In this document: positions 39,901 to 47,321 of the stretch, in pieces | How positions within the stretch are numbered: position 1 is the stretch's first letter | How the letters are laid out: each line of letters starts with the position of its first letter | From: Candidatus Pacearchaeota archaeon | Lineage (GTDB): Archaea; Nanoarchaeota; Nanoarchaeia; Pacearchaeales; GW2011-AR1 | Length of the DNA: 58,561 nt | Direction of reading: 5' to 3' | Assembly: GCA_002690445.1 (NCBI GenBank) | Contig: NZER01000242.1 | Location: forward strand, 1-58,561 | Notes under the pieces: generated by a model | Told to the model about the DNA's origin: nothing | Database searches by the model: none | Seen by the model: only the letters and a program-made list of their open reading frames with translations | Position numbers and translations under genes: made by a program

Positions 39901-40926
39901 GAAGAACTGGACGAGGAGGGCTCCGACAGTGAACGCCTCGATGCCGGTGTAGTAGTCCAGGAAGAGCCCCTCCTGGTCCTTCGGTCGGGTGTTGGAGCGG
40001 AAGCCTACCGACATGACCTCATCTCCGTCTCCGATGGCGATGCACCGGATGTGAGCCGTGAGGCACTCGATCCCGTCCGTCTCGATGTCGAAGGTGTAGA
40101 TGCGGTCCGGGTCCGAGAGGAACCGCCGGAGGGTGTCCGGTCCTGGGTTGTAAACAGCTTTCGGAGGGACCCACTCCGTGAGCCCTCGAAACCACTTGAC
40201 CGCCTTGAGCACGTCGTTGCGGAAGGCCCGAGTCCACCGAGGCATCCTCAAGACGAAAGCGGGGTGGATGGTAGGCATGACCCGGATCGTGTAGGTGCGC
40301 GTGATCCACTCCTCAAAGGCGTTCCACCACTCCGTGCTGCCGGCCCCGTAGGTGGCCTCGACCCACGGCTCCGCCGCGTCGAACTCACCACCCAGGTCGG
40401 CGCGAGAGGCTACGCCGGCAGGAAGTCGAGTCAGCTCCATCAGGCCGCCCCGTACCGCCAGGATGCTGGACTGTGCCCCACTGACCGCTGTGGTCCCGGT
40501 CTTCCCGAGCGTGATGAAGTCCTTGAAGGGAGTCAGCTCGTTGTCCAGTCGGGGCCGACAGCACTCCAGGGGGGTCTTGATCAGCTCAGCCGGACGGTCC
40601 TCCTCCTTGGCCGCCTTCGCCTCTTGCTTGTTCCACCTGCTGATCTTCATCAGCAGCTTCTTCAGCTCATTGTTGGGAGGTCTGCAATTAATGGCATTTG
40701 ACAAGTGCAGGTCGTTCCTGCGGAGCCCAGCCATGCGCGCGGCCTTCATGAACTCGTTGCCGGAAGGCCCAACGAGAGGGCGGCCGTACTTCTCCTCTTG
40801 CTCGCCCGGAGCTTCAGCCACCACAGCGATCTTGGCGGACGGGTAGGTCTCGGGGGGAACGACCTTACAGCCTTCCAGAGGGCACTCAGAGCAGAGCGCC
40901 CCGTGCGTCCTGGGGTCGTAGCTCAC
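36901..40926 (-). CDS. UDG-like/DNA polymerase I fusion interrupted by an intein
   Basis: This encodes 1341 residues including an intein (427-817). Residues 1-250 match the family 4 uracil-DNA glycosylase-like N-terminus of SPO1-type polymerases: CSECPLEGC, AEAPGEQEEKYGRPLVGPSG and NAINCRPP. The 3'-5' exonuclease follows: Exo I FDIETDG, Exo II GHNAGYYD and Exo III Y/CVKD, the last split by the intein. The polymerase domain has motif A DMDQLELRIAA, a motif B region KVVQYLSQYMG and motif C QCHDSIVV. It starts at a GTG. It is the replicative polymerase of the element. A dyad operator copy lies inside its coding sequence. Confidence 0.9.
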   Translation of the reverse strand: MSYDPRTHGALCSECPLEGCKVVPPETYPSAKIAVVAEAPGEQEEKYGRPLVGPSGNEFMKAARMAGLRRNDLHLSNAINCRPPNNELKKLLMKISRWNKQEAKAAKEEDRPAELIKTPLECCRPRLDNELTPFKDFITLGKTGTTAVSGAQSSILAVRGGLMELTRLPAGVASRADLGGEFDAAEPWVEATYGAGSTEWWNAFEEWITRTYTIRVMPTIHPAFVLRMPRWTRAFRNDVLKAVKWFRGLTEWVPPKAVYNPGPDTLRRFLSDPDRIYTFDIETDGIECLTAHIRCIAIGDGDEVMSVGFRSNTRPKDQEGLFLDYYTGIEAFTVGALLVQFFSDPNIVKAGHNAGYYDRLVLQNQMGVDPQPVLDTMLLHRNVESELPHSLSFVASLYTDAPSWKCGREGNKLALGGESDEELHEYCLFEGTPVVTEEGNKPIEEIVRNRWAGKVLSAQVDGLLEWKQVTGWHYNKDPEVTWLRVKVAGQRDAHRGLICTPDHRLIGPGGEVEAQDLKPGDLLFDREHQLSEDERKAILGTVLGDSSLVLSPAFRDRPQEARSAALGGAHSQKSGFTAWKLSELPWLLALPVQPGRDVVINGRSGRAGLAAPFRSRNLRQLKRLYDLVYRDGKKRLPLEALDQLGPRGLAWLLVDDGCVQKYQPDPQNNGSRGGRLVRDETLVLNLQGFPREDIDAAVGWFRERYGSTCAGADNVIRLGTIASRKLALEIAPFVPSGARYKLPRLRDYPHYAEVDYVPVRVGARASCRTVVSVEAYVHEPGGSDESKRTQKYKAQRRYCIDVEDNHNFFTPYGCVHNCVKDVAITARVLPPLVEQVALRDQVGVWQSDQKMQQICGDMHTVGMYVDQEKRLKEEKKLLAVRYKLLTDIRDFLGMPKFNPGSVYQLRDVLFEKWGLDSHIDATDLKEKDTMTSSGDRSTGDLILRTLLTLKTVPKDQRELIKLLRRYRKALKVLGTYVVKLRPWDMEADLGWDEDDDWVDKETREKYGEKKQGIVNPLTGRMHPGWSAHIPVTGRLSSSKPINAMNFPSAMRGMVTAAPGHVLVGADMDQLELRIAAALWKVRLYLDAFIEGKDPHSMTAFSCFGAAFCSAAGLSPEQFARPGKLVGKCFDKNGVFLKGASSDATEMRNLAKVVQYLSQYMGSVETGHKAMCSTEIPAKRPDGKPRNDGTTDLPYALMPLRRYRKMRDNWLKGAPEFESGWAKEIQTFRAQDFLREPVGGRRRDFLDGEDPCQIVNFPVQSSAAALMNKALIQLHEAIPLHRWGPGTGIINQCHDSIVVECPEDAAQEVAGLLEECMNQIHPNLPGVVFSASADVGHTWKEV
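38476..39648 (-). other. LAGLIDADG intein in the DNA polymerase (Exo III site)
   Basis: The intein spans 391 residues from Cys427 (CLFEGTPVV) to Asn817 (FFTPYGCVHN), with Cys as the +1 residue. Block B is ICTPDHRL, and two LAGLIDADG-like helices are visible (AILGTVLGDSS and LAWLLVDDG). It splits Exo III between Tyr and Cys of YCVKD, so splicing is needed for proofreading. Confidence 0.9.
40692..40703 (-). promoter_or_regulatory. Dyad operator copy inside the polymerase gene
   Basis: TGGCA-TT-TGACA matches the dyad exactly. It lies in codons for LSNAINC that use A/T-ending codons, unusual for this GC-rich gene. Confidence 0.4.
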
Positions 40927-40937
40927 AGGCCCGACGT

Positions 40938-41285
40938 CTACTCTGGCTGGGAAGGGATCAGGCCCGTCAGGTCGAGCTGGGAAGACTCCGTGTCGTCAGC
41001 CTGCTCTTCCCCACTCTTGAGCAAGGCCAGCTCCTCTTCCAGCTCCTTGATGCGAGCCTGCTGAGCCCGCATGGTCTTGGCACACTGGGCGATCTGGCCC
41101 ATGGGCATCGCACCGGGGACTTCCAGAGGCATCCCTGAAGAGAGCATCTGGAGAGCCCCGTCTGCGAAGGCCTCGATGGTCTCCTCGCTGAAAGGCTTGA
41201 CATCATCGAGCGTCTTGGGCTGACCGAGAAGCTGGCCCCCCATGAGCTGTCGGGAGTTGATGGGCTTTCCGTCAGGTCCGAACAT
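40938..41285 (-). CDS. Uncharacterised protein upstream of polymerase
   Basis: The 115-residue product has a flexible N-terminus (GPDGKPINSRQLMGG), a helical core and a coiled coil (QQARIKELEEELALLKSG) near the C-terminus. It is 11 bases from the polymerase gene. A replication accessory role is possible by context. Confidence 0.45.
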   Translation of the reverse strand: MFGPDGKPINSRQLMGGQLLGQPKTLDDVKPFSEETIEAFADGALQMLSSGMPLEVPGAMPMGQIAQCAKTMRAQQARIKELEEELALLKSGEEQADDTESSQLDLTGLIPSQPE

Positions 41286-41394
41286 CGTGGCTGTCTCCAG
41301 GGGGAAAAGAGTGCTCGTCTCTCCGAGCTGTCACGCCTTGTTGGCCAGGCAGGGAAGGGGGGCCCTTGGCGGGTCGGCGTTCACCTGGTAGGGA

Positions 41395-42039
41395 CTAGTT
41401 GACGCCCAGCCGGGTCAAGAGAGCCGACTTCTTGGTGGCGTTGCCAGCCTCGGCGCTGTTGCTGCCGAGAGCCGAGGTGGACTCCTCGATGGCCGCCGAG
41501 GGGGTCTCGCCGAGGGCCGAGCCGATGCCGCCCGTGGGGGCCTTCGTCGGGGTCGCACCGCCGCTCATCTCGAAGCTCTGCTTCTGCTGCGTCCACTCCA
41601 TCGGAGCGAGGAAGTCGATGTCCTCGTACTTCACGCCGTTCTCTTCGTCCTTCGCAGTGAAGAAGATGTGAGCGACCCGGTCCTTGAAAGAACCGACGCC
41701 GAGCCGGACGGAGCCAGCGTCGAGCTGGGCAGGAGTGTAGCCGGAAGACTCGGCGAGGCCGCGCCAGTAGTAGCGCACCTTGTCGTCGTCGCCCTGAGGC
41801 TTGTTGAAGCCGGTGGTGCGGATGGCACCGGCGAAGGGGCCCTCAGCGACCTGGCACTTGATGACGACCCGGTTCGGGTTGCGGTCGGGGTTGACGTACA
41901 AGTCCGCGAGCTTGATCTTGTAGTACCCGGTCGGCAGGATGTTCCCGCCCTTCCCGGTCGGAGCGACGAGGCCGCTCAGGTTGACATCGAAGTCCCAGTC
42001 ACGCAGGACGTTGACCTCGGTCGTGTCGGTGTTCGACAT
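41395..42039 (-). CDS. DUF669-like ssDNA-binding protein
   Basis: The 214-residue protein has an OB-like beta-rich domain (LPTGYYKIKLADLYVN, VIKCQVAEGPFAGA, VRYYWRGL) and a disordered Ala/Ser/Gly-rich C-terminus. This is the pattern of DUF669 proteins, which act as phage single-stranded DNA-binding proteins and sit beside Sak4-type recombinases, as here. The ATG has GAGGAAGAGG upstream. Confidence 0.65.
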   Translation of the reverse strand: MSNTDTTEVNVLRDWDFDVNLSGLVAPTGKGGNILPTGYYKIKLADLYVNPDRNPNRVVIKCQVAEGPFAGAIRTTGFNKPQGDDDKVRYYWRGLAESSGYTPAQLDAGSVRLGVGSFKDRVAHIFFTAKDEENGVKYEDIDFLAPMEWTQQKQSFEMSGGATPTKAPTGGIGSALGETPSAAIEESTSALGSNSAEAGNATKKSALLTRLGVN

Positions 42040-42110
42040 GATCCTCTTCCTCTTTGGTTGCCCTCTCAGGCAGTGGTTGCCCCCGAAGGAGCGGGTGGTT
42101 GGTTCCCCTG

Positions 42111-42995
42111 TCAGAGCAGGGAGGTCTGGTTGACGTCGTAGAAGCTCAGGGCGCGAGTCGCCAACGCCCATCGGATAGTGCTCCGGTCCAGAGCATCTCT
42201 CAGCGTCCAGCGGGCTGCTGCCACGGGCATACCCGACTTGAGCAGCTTGCTATACACCTCGTTGGCCGAGGCTGCCAAGTTGTCCTGCATCCCCGAGAAG
42301 TGGTCCGCAAGGGCAGAAACCACTTCTTCCTGATCCGGGAGGTCCGGGTGCCGGACGATCTCCAGCCCAGCTGCACGGAGGATCTCGGCCAAGTTCATCG
42401 GGGCGGGATCGGCCTGCTGCGCGACGTTGAAGCGGTCCTTCATGACCCACGAGGGGTCCAGGGAGCAGCGGTAGACGGCCGGCCACGGCTGGCGGCGAGG
42501 GTCATGGGAGGCCCGGAGGACGAGATCACACATCGCCGGGATCTGCTCAGGAAGCCGGCCGGAGAGCATCGGGCCGCCCCGAATCGGAATCCCCCGAGCG
42601 TTCGTCTTGGGCGGCTGCTCCCAAGCGTTCATCACGACCGAGACCTTCGCGTAGCGAGCCGTGTCACGGAAGTCGAGCGCGATGTCCCGTAGGGCCCCCC
42701 AAAGCTGGAAGCCCGACTTCTTCTTCTCCAAGCGAGAGAAGGTCTGCTCAGCCATGAAGGAGAAGTCGTCGATGACCAGCCAGTCGAACTTCCCGCTCAC
42801 GTCTCGAATGAGCTTGGTAGCCGCCTCGATGGTGTCCACCCGAGTCGTCGCGGGCATGTAGCCGCAGACCGACTTGATGGAGTTGAGGGCTCCCGGAGCT
42901 GCTGCGAAGAGCGCTCTCGGGAAGCTGTAGCCTTGCTCTGTGGTTTTCCCGATCCCAGAAGGGCCGTAGGTCAGGACCACTGTGCTTTCAGGCAT
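42111..42995 (-). CDS. Sak4-like RecA-fold ATPase
   Basis: The 294-residue protein has Walker A GPSGIGKTT (residues 11-19) and Walker B WLVIDDFSF, with no helicase motifs. With the DUF669-like neighbour this matches phage Sak4/AAA_24 single-strand annealing or recombination mediators. Its promoter (TTGACA-N17-TATGAG) overlaps a dyad operator. Confidence 0.75.
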   Translation of the reverse strand: MPESTVVLTYGPSGIGKTTEQGYSFPRALFAAAPGALNSIKSVCGYMPATTRVDTIEAATKLIRDVSGKFDWLVIDDFSFMAEQTFSRLEKKKSGFQLWGALRDIALDFRDTARYAKVSVVMNAWEQPPKTNARGIPIRGGPMLSGRLPEQIPAMCDLVLRASHDPRRQPWPAVYRCSLDPSWVMKDRFNVAQQADPAPMNLAEILRAAGLEIVRHPDLPDQEEVVSALADHFSGMQDNLAASANEVYSKLLKSGMPVAAARWTLRDALDRSTIRWALATRALSFYDVNQTSLL

Positions 42996-43024
42996 TCCCC
43001 TTGTTCCTCCTCATCCTCGACGTC

Positions 43025-43053
43025 CTCATATGAGGGGCCCTGGGCCGTGTCAA
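43025..43053 (-). promoter_or_regulatory. Early-type promoter of the Sak4-like gene
   Basis: TTGACA (43053-43048), 17 bases, TATGAG (43030-43025), close to the sigma-70 consensus. The dyad copy TGTCAACTGGCG (43048-43059) covers the -35. Confidence 0.65.
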
Positions 43054-43063
43054 CTGGCGCAGC

Positions 43064-43387
43064 TCAAACCCCCCTGACTCCACGCTCGATCCCCTCGAAG
43101 AGGGCCTGAGCAATCACGCCAGAAGTGACCTGATCGCTCGTCGGGGGGTTCTGGACCCACTCCACGTAGTCTCGGATTCGATCCAGTAGGACCTCCGGCC
43201 CCACAGCGCAGGCAGTCTTTTGGACGGCCTGCTCTTCAAGGGCGGCCACCCTGTCCTCCAAGACCTCGTTCTGGCTCCGAAGGTCCTCGCACTCGAACTC
43301 CTTCTCGTAGAGTTCAACATCGAGGCGCCGGTTCTCCTCGTACAGCTCCTCCACCTTCGCCCGAAGCTTCTCTTCAGTGCTCCTCAT
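43064..43387 (-). CDS. Coiled-coil protein
   Basis: The 107-residue product is a Glu-rich coiled coil over residues 5-55, followed by a short helical domain. It is transcribed from a TTGACA promoter with an overlapping dyad. Function unknown. Confidence 0.5.
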   Translation of the reverse strand: MRSTEEKLRAKVEELYEENRRLDVELYEKEFECEDLRSQNEVLEDRVAALEEQAVQKTACAVGPEVLLDRIRDYVEWVQNPPTSDQVTSGVIAQALFEGIERGVRGV

Positions 43388-43412
43388 CGACTCGCTCCTC
43401 GTCCTCCCGAGC

Positions 43413-43447
43413 TACATGCCTCGGCATTGAAGGCGTGTCAAGTGGCA
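43413..43447 (-). promoter_or_regulatory. Early-type promoter and exact dyad operator
   Basis: TTGACA (43441-43436), 17 bases, CATGTA (43418-43413). TGTCA-AG-TGGCA (43436-43447) is an exact dyad match. The late promoter of the divergent gene starts 17 bases away. Confidence 0.6.
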
Positions 43448-43463
43448 CGGAGAAGGAGACCTT

Positions 43464-43518
43464 GTAGCACTTGGAATCCCCTCCTGAGAGGGCCCGAGGA
43501 GCCCCCCTCCGCTAACCT
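43464..43518 (+). promoter_or_regulatory. Late-type promoter of the beta-rich protein gene
   Basis: GTAGCAC (43464-43470), exactly 40 bases, then GCTAACCT with -10 hexamer TAACCT (43513-43518). GGCCCGAGG lies at the middle position. The ATG is 25 bases after the predicted start. Confidence 0.7.
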
Positions 43519-43549
43519 CAGGCCGTAAGAACTCTCTCTGGGAGCCCCC

Positions 43550-44167
43550 ATGGCCGTCATTCTTCAGTCCGCCGCCAGTCCGGGCACCGCTGCCTGGACC
43601 GATCAAGACAGCATCGTCGTCGGAGCCCTGGACACCACCGACAACGCTGCTGGCAACACCGCCAGTGTCAACATCAACACCGGCAACGCGACCGGGGGCA
43701 GCTCCGGAAGCATCAACATCGTCTCCGGCACTGCTACTAGCGTTCGAGGCCACGTCAACGTCTCGGGTCTCCGGACCATCGCCACCGTTACTGCTCCTGC
43801 CCTCACGGGAGCGACAGCCCTGGTCTTGGCCGACTCGGGCGGGGTCTTCAACATCGACCAGGACGCAGCTTTCGACATCGACCTGCCGAGCCCAACCCCA
43901 GGAGCGGGGCTCCGCTTCACGTTCTTCTTGACCGACGCGGGGACGAATGACGTCACCCTCACGGTCCTCGGGGGCGCAGCCACGTTCGTGGGCGTCATCG
44001 TGAACGACGTCACCAGCGTGATCCCCGCTACGGGAACCACCTTGACCTTCGCGGACGGGACGGCTGCTGTGGGGGACTGCATCGAGGTCTGGTCGATCTC
44101 CACCACCCTCTATGGGGTCCGGGCCGTCACCTCGGCTGCCGGGGGCATCACTGCCACCACCCCCTAG
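43550..44167 (+). CDS. Beta-rich spike/fibre-like protein
   Basis: The 205-residue product has short repeated beta segments (NTASVNINTGN, GSINIVSGTAT, GHVNVSG) like a small beta-helix or knob shaft, then Ala/Thr/Val-rich strands. It is the only late gene in the middle of the replication block and has its own promoter. A host-contact spike is plausible. Its stop shares CTAG with the convergent gene. Confidence 0.5.
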   Translation: MAVILQSAASPGTAAWTDQDSIVVGALDTTDNAAGNTASVNINTGNATGGSSGSINIVSGTATSVRGHVNVSGLRTIATVTAPALTGATALVLADSGGVFNIDQDAAFDIDLPSPTPGAGLRFTFFLTDAGTNDVTLTVLGGAATFVGVIVNDVTSVIPATGTTLTFADGTAAVGDCIEVWSISTTLYGVRAVTSAAGGITATTP

Positions 44168-44553
44168 CTCTTGAGCCGGATGACCCACTTGCAGCGCTTG
44201 CAGTAGGGCGGGTCGAAGCCGCCAAACATGTGCGCCGCTTCTGGATGGAGAGGCACTCCACAGCGCAGGCAGGCCACAACCAAGCCCACCCCACAGGGCT
44301 TGCCCGTGTCTGCACAGATGGCTTCCTCGAACTCGAAGCCTCGGGCCCAAGCAGCCTCCGAGTCGGCTTCTGACAGGACCAAGCGGTGAGGGATCCACTG
44401 GACAGGGAAGGGCACCACCTTCGGGCGATCAGGCTTTCCTGGGACCTCCCACTGGTTCGTCCCTGAGCGGAAGGCCCGGTAGCGCCTCCACCAGTCCGGA
44501 ACAGGAGAGAAGAAGGCCCTCCACTTGAGAAGCAGGTTCTTCAAGAGCTTCAT
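44164..44553 (-). CDS. Zinc-finger-like protein
   Basis: The 129-residue product (ATG at 44553) has a basic helical start, then CADTG, CLRCGVPL and a final CKRCKW, which could hold one or two zinc ions. The stop shares CTAG with the convergent gene. Function unknown. Confidence 0.5.
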   Translation of the reverse strand: MKLLKNLLLKWRAFFSPVPDWWRRYRAFRSGTNQWEVPGKPDRPKVVPFPVQWIPHRLVLSEADSEAAWARGFEFEEAICADTGKPCGVGLVVACLRCGVPLHPEAAHMFGGFDPPYCKRCKWVIRLKS

Positions 44554-45038
44554 GGCAGCAACTTCTCCCTCAAGCGAGCCCAAGCCGTCGCCTTCCTGCG
44601 AAGACGCACAGCTCCTGTGACGTTCCTCTCCAAGTACCATCGGAAGTCCGGATCAACCTTCCTCATCTGGGAGAAGAACTTTTTCCAGGTGAAGTGGGGG
44701 TTCATGGAAGGAATGGCAAGGAGCCCTTCCACGATCTTGGGCCAGAGGAGGCGGAACTCCTCTTCTGTGACACGCTCCTTCCCCACACCAGGCTCCCCGT
44801 AGGAGCAGCCCAAGCGGAGGGCGCCCAAACGAGCAGCATGGGAGGAGTGCAGGCACCACGGAGCCTCCTTGAAGCGCCCCTCGTAGACGGAGCAAGCAGG
44901 AAGACCGTCCTCCTCGCCCAAGAAGACGCAGTGTAGGTCTTGCAAGACGATCTGGCGCCCCCCCTCGATCTCCACGGCAGCGTGGCAAGAGACTCCGCAG
45001 CGCTGGCACTTGGCCTCGTGCTCGGGAGTGTCAGTCAT
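44550..45038 (-). CDS. YkgJ-like cysteine cluster protein
   Basis: The 162-residue protein has CQRCGVSC near residue 10, LHCVFL, ACSVYEGRF, WCLHSS and a later LGCSYG, the cysteine layout of YkgJ-type zinc or iron chelating proteins. The ATG at 45038 overlaps the next gene by eight bases. Function in phages unknown. Confidence 0.65.
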   Translation of the reverse strand: MTDTPEHEAKCQRCGVSCHAAVEIEGGRQIVLQDLHCVFLGEEDGLPACSVYEGRFKEAPWCLHSSHAARLGALRLGCSYGEPGVGKERVTEEEFRLLWPKIVEGLLAIPSMNPHFTWKKFFSQMRKVDPDFRWYLERNVTGAVRLRRKATAWARLREKLLP

Positions 45039-47121
45039 CCCAGGCCCAGGCTCCGCCCTTCTTGGCCCCAGGACCGAAGCGGCACTGGTCGATGTAATCA
45101 CAAGCGCCGTAGCGCGTGAAGCAGACCAACTCGCTCATCGCCTTCGGCCACTCCTCCACGGAGCGGTTCTCCTTCTTGGCCTTCTGGATGGCCAGCTCGA
45201 TGTCGATCGCGCGGCGAACAAACTGCCTCTCCAGGAGGGGACGCCGAGGGAGGGGCGTCCGCTCGAACTTCATGCCCTTCCCCGCCCCCGCGTGCTGGAT
45301 GAGGTTGACCTTCATCCCGGCCAAGCGAGGGTGCTTCTGACGAACCAAGAACTCGTAGCCGAGGAGCTGTCCGGAGACGGCGAAATACTCCTTGTGGCGG
45401 GTGGTCAGCCTGGCACTAGTGTTGTGAGTCACCACGCAGTCCCCGGTCAGGAAGGTGTGGGACCCCGGCACCTCGATGTCGTAGCAGCGCTCCTGACCGA
45501 CCAGGAGGTTGCTCTTGACCTCGACCCATCTCAGCCCGCTCTCCAGCCGGGGATTCCGCTTCCTCCCCCGGCCTGGATAGTCGTGCGCGGGGAACGCAGC
45601 CTTCTCTCTGAACTGCCGGGCCCCTCCGAAGTGAGCGGAGAGAAGCTCGGAGAATCCCTCCAGCACCCGGCCGCTTCGAGTCTTGCGCCCTCCTTCGACG
45701 GAGACGGGACAGTCGATCTCTTCGGCCAGGGCCAGCCGGACGAACCGCTCCTTGCTCTCCCGCCCCACCACGACCGTCTGGTAGTAGGGGGCCTTTGAAA
45801 CCGTGGACTCGACCACGTTGCTCAGGATTCCGAGCTGGAGGAGCAGGTGACGGACACCCTCGGCGAGGGACCGAGAACGGCTGCTGTAGATGATGCGGAG
45901 AGGGCGGGTGCCGCTCTTGCGGGCCGTCCCCAGATAGGCCGAGCCGTCGCCTTCCCACAGGCTGCCGAGAAGAAGACCTGCCTGCCGTCGGCTCAGGGCG
46001 AGCAGTTCTCGGGGAAAGACCTTGTCCACGGAGAGCTTCTCGTGGATGCCAAGAGCCTCGACGAAGGCTCTTGCCTTCCCCCCCGTGTGCAAGTGGATGG
46101 TCCTCGGGTCCGAAGCCCAAGAGTCGCCAAGGGCGCTCAAGGAAGACGAGATGTACCTCTGGATACGGGGGTCCGTTGCCGTGATGCGGTACGTGTCCTT
46201 GGCCTTCTTCTTCCGGCTGCCGTCCGAGAGCGCCAGCCCAAGGACCCGAAGCACCGCGTCGGGAATGTCTTTCTCGGGAAGGTCCGGGGGCGGAGCCACG
46301 GCCACCCAGTCCCCGACCTTCACGTCCTTGGCCTGCTTCCAGCCCTCTTCCGTCAGGAGCGGGTGGCGGTAGCCGTACCCTTCGGCCGTGCCATCGAAGA
46401 GGCCGATGGAGTAGACGTCTTGGATTCCTGCGTCGACGGGGCACAGGGCTCCGGCCCACACCGTCTGCTCCGCCTCTTCGTCCCAGGCACAGCATTTCCA
46501 GCCTTGACCACGCTCGACCAGCTCGCCGACCGTGATAGGACCCCCGGGAGTGAGGACTTTCGTGTCTGATTTCAGGCACTTATGGTCTTCAGCCCATAGC
46601 TGACCCCCGAGGTCCTCGTACATGAGGTCGATCCGCCCCGTGAGGCGGAACAGAGCAGGGTCGATGTGAGGGGCTCCCAGCAGCTCCAAGGCTCGATGCC
46701 CCCCGGCTGAGTCGAGGAGGTTCCCATCGAAGAGGGTCTCCACGGCCACGATCCGCCGACTTCGGATGTCGCCGAAGTAGGTCCTCCGGTAAGCCGAGTA
46801 GGTCTCGACGACGTTCTCCACATGGCGGTCCTGCTTCTGCAGCTCAGCCACAAGCTGCACGGCTTCGACAGGAGCCATGAACTCGTTGGGGTTCTTGCCC
46901 TCCTGCTCCATCTTCATCCGGCTGTAGTGCTGGGCCAGGGCCAGGTGAACCAAGGAGCCGATAGCCAAGGCTGGGCGGCCTGAGATGTCCTTCTTAGGGC
47001 CATCTTCGTAGCCCCAAGCGTACTTCTGGAGGCACTCGGCGGCCATCTGGAGTCGGTGCCAGCCTCGGGGGCTCGGGCCGGTGAAGATGACGAGGGGGTC
47101 CTCGACGTGGAGGTGGCTCAT
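45031..47121 (-). CDS. PD-(D/E)xK (Cas4/RecB-like) nuclease interrupted by an intein
   Basis: This encodes 696 residues, of which 182-567 are an intein. The extein, about 310 residues, looks like the phage RecB/Cas4 family: SPRGWHRLQMAAECLQKYAWGY, ALAIGSLVHLALAQHY, RLTGRIDLMYED and EDHK/TSARLTT. The motifs Asp in GRIDLMY and E-x-K in AEDHK form the active site. The ATG at 47121 is chosen over the longer frame. It probably resects DNA ends for recombination or replication with the nearby Sak4 protein. Confidence 0.85.
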   Translation of the reverse strand: MSHLHVEDPLVIFTGPSPRGWHRLQMAAECLQKYAWGYEDGPKKDISGRPALAIGSLVHLALAQHYSRMKMEQEGKNPNEFMAPVEAVQLVAELQKQDRHVENVVETYSAYRRTYFGDIRSRRIVAVETLFDGNLLDSAGGHRALELLGAPHIDPALFRLTGRIDLMYEDLGGQLWAEDHKCLKSDTKVLTPGGPITVGELVERGQGWKCCAWDEEAEQTVWAGALCPVDAGIQDVYSIGLFDGTAEGYGYRHPLLTEEGWKQAKDVKVGDWVAVAPPPDLPEKDIPDAVLRVLGLALSDGSRKKKAKDTYRITATDPRIQRYISSSLSALGDSWASDPRTIHLHTGGKARAFVEALGIHEKLSVDKVFPRELLALSRRQAGLLLGSLWEGDGSAYLGTARKSGTRPLRIIYSSRSRSLAEGVRHLLLQLGILSNVVESTVSKAPYYQTVVVGRESKERFVRLALAEEIDCPVSVEGGRKTRSGRVLEGFSELLSAHFGGARQFREKAAFPAHDYPGRGRKRNPRLESGLRWVEVKSNLLVGQERCYDIEVPGSHTFLTGDCVVTHNTSARLTTRHKEYFAVSGQLLGYEFLVRQKHPRLAGMKVNLIQHAGAGKGMKFERTPLPRRPLLERQFVRRAIDIELAIQKAKKENRSVEEWPKAMSELVCFTRYGACDYIDQCRFGPGAKKGGAWAWDD
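45421..46578 (-). other. LAGLIDADG intein in the RecB-like nuclease
   Basis: The 386-residue intein runs from Cys182 (CLKSDTKVLTPGG) to Asn567 (FLTGDCVVTHN), with Thr as the +1 residue. Two LAGLIDADG-like helices are present (VLRVLGLALSDGS and AGLLLGSLWEGDGS). It sits immediately after the catalytic Lys of EDHK. Confidence 0.9.
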
Positions 47122-47321
47122 GCCTTCTCCCCGGCGGCACAGATCTCGTCGGCCCGGAGGAGAACCTCCTTCTCGCGGGCCTCCTCCAAGTTCTGGGCGA
47201 CCGTGCCGCCCTCGTGCTGGAGGTAGAGGTTGTCCCCGCCGACGGAGTTGGGCCACTCGTACCAGGTCCAGCCAGGCAGCTCGCGACAGGGGAAGCTCAT
47301 GCGGCAGCAGGGACAGCTCAC
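47118..47321 (-). CDS. Small zinc-finger protein
   Basis: This 67-residue product starts at the GTG at 47321, which overlaps the upstream stop (GTGA) with GGAGA upstream. CPCCRMSFPC near the N-terminus suggests a zinc knuckle. Coupled to the nuclease gene. Confidence 0.5.
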   Translation of the reverse strand: MSCPCCRMSFPCRELPGWTWYEWPNSVGGDNLYLQHEGGTVAQNLEEAREKEVLLRADEICAAGEKA

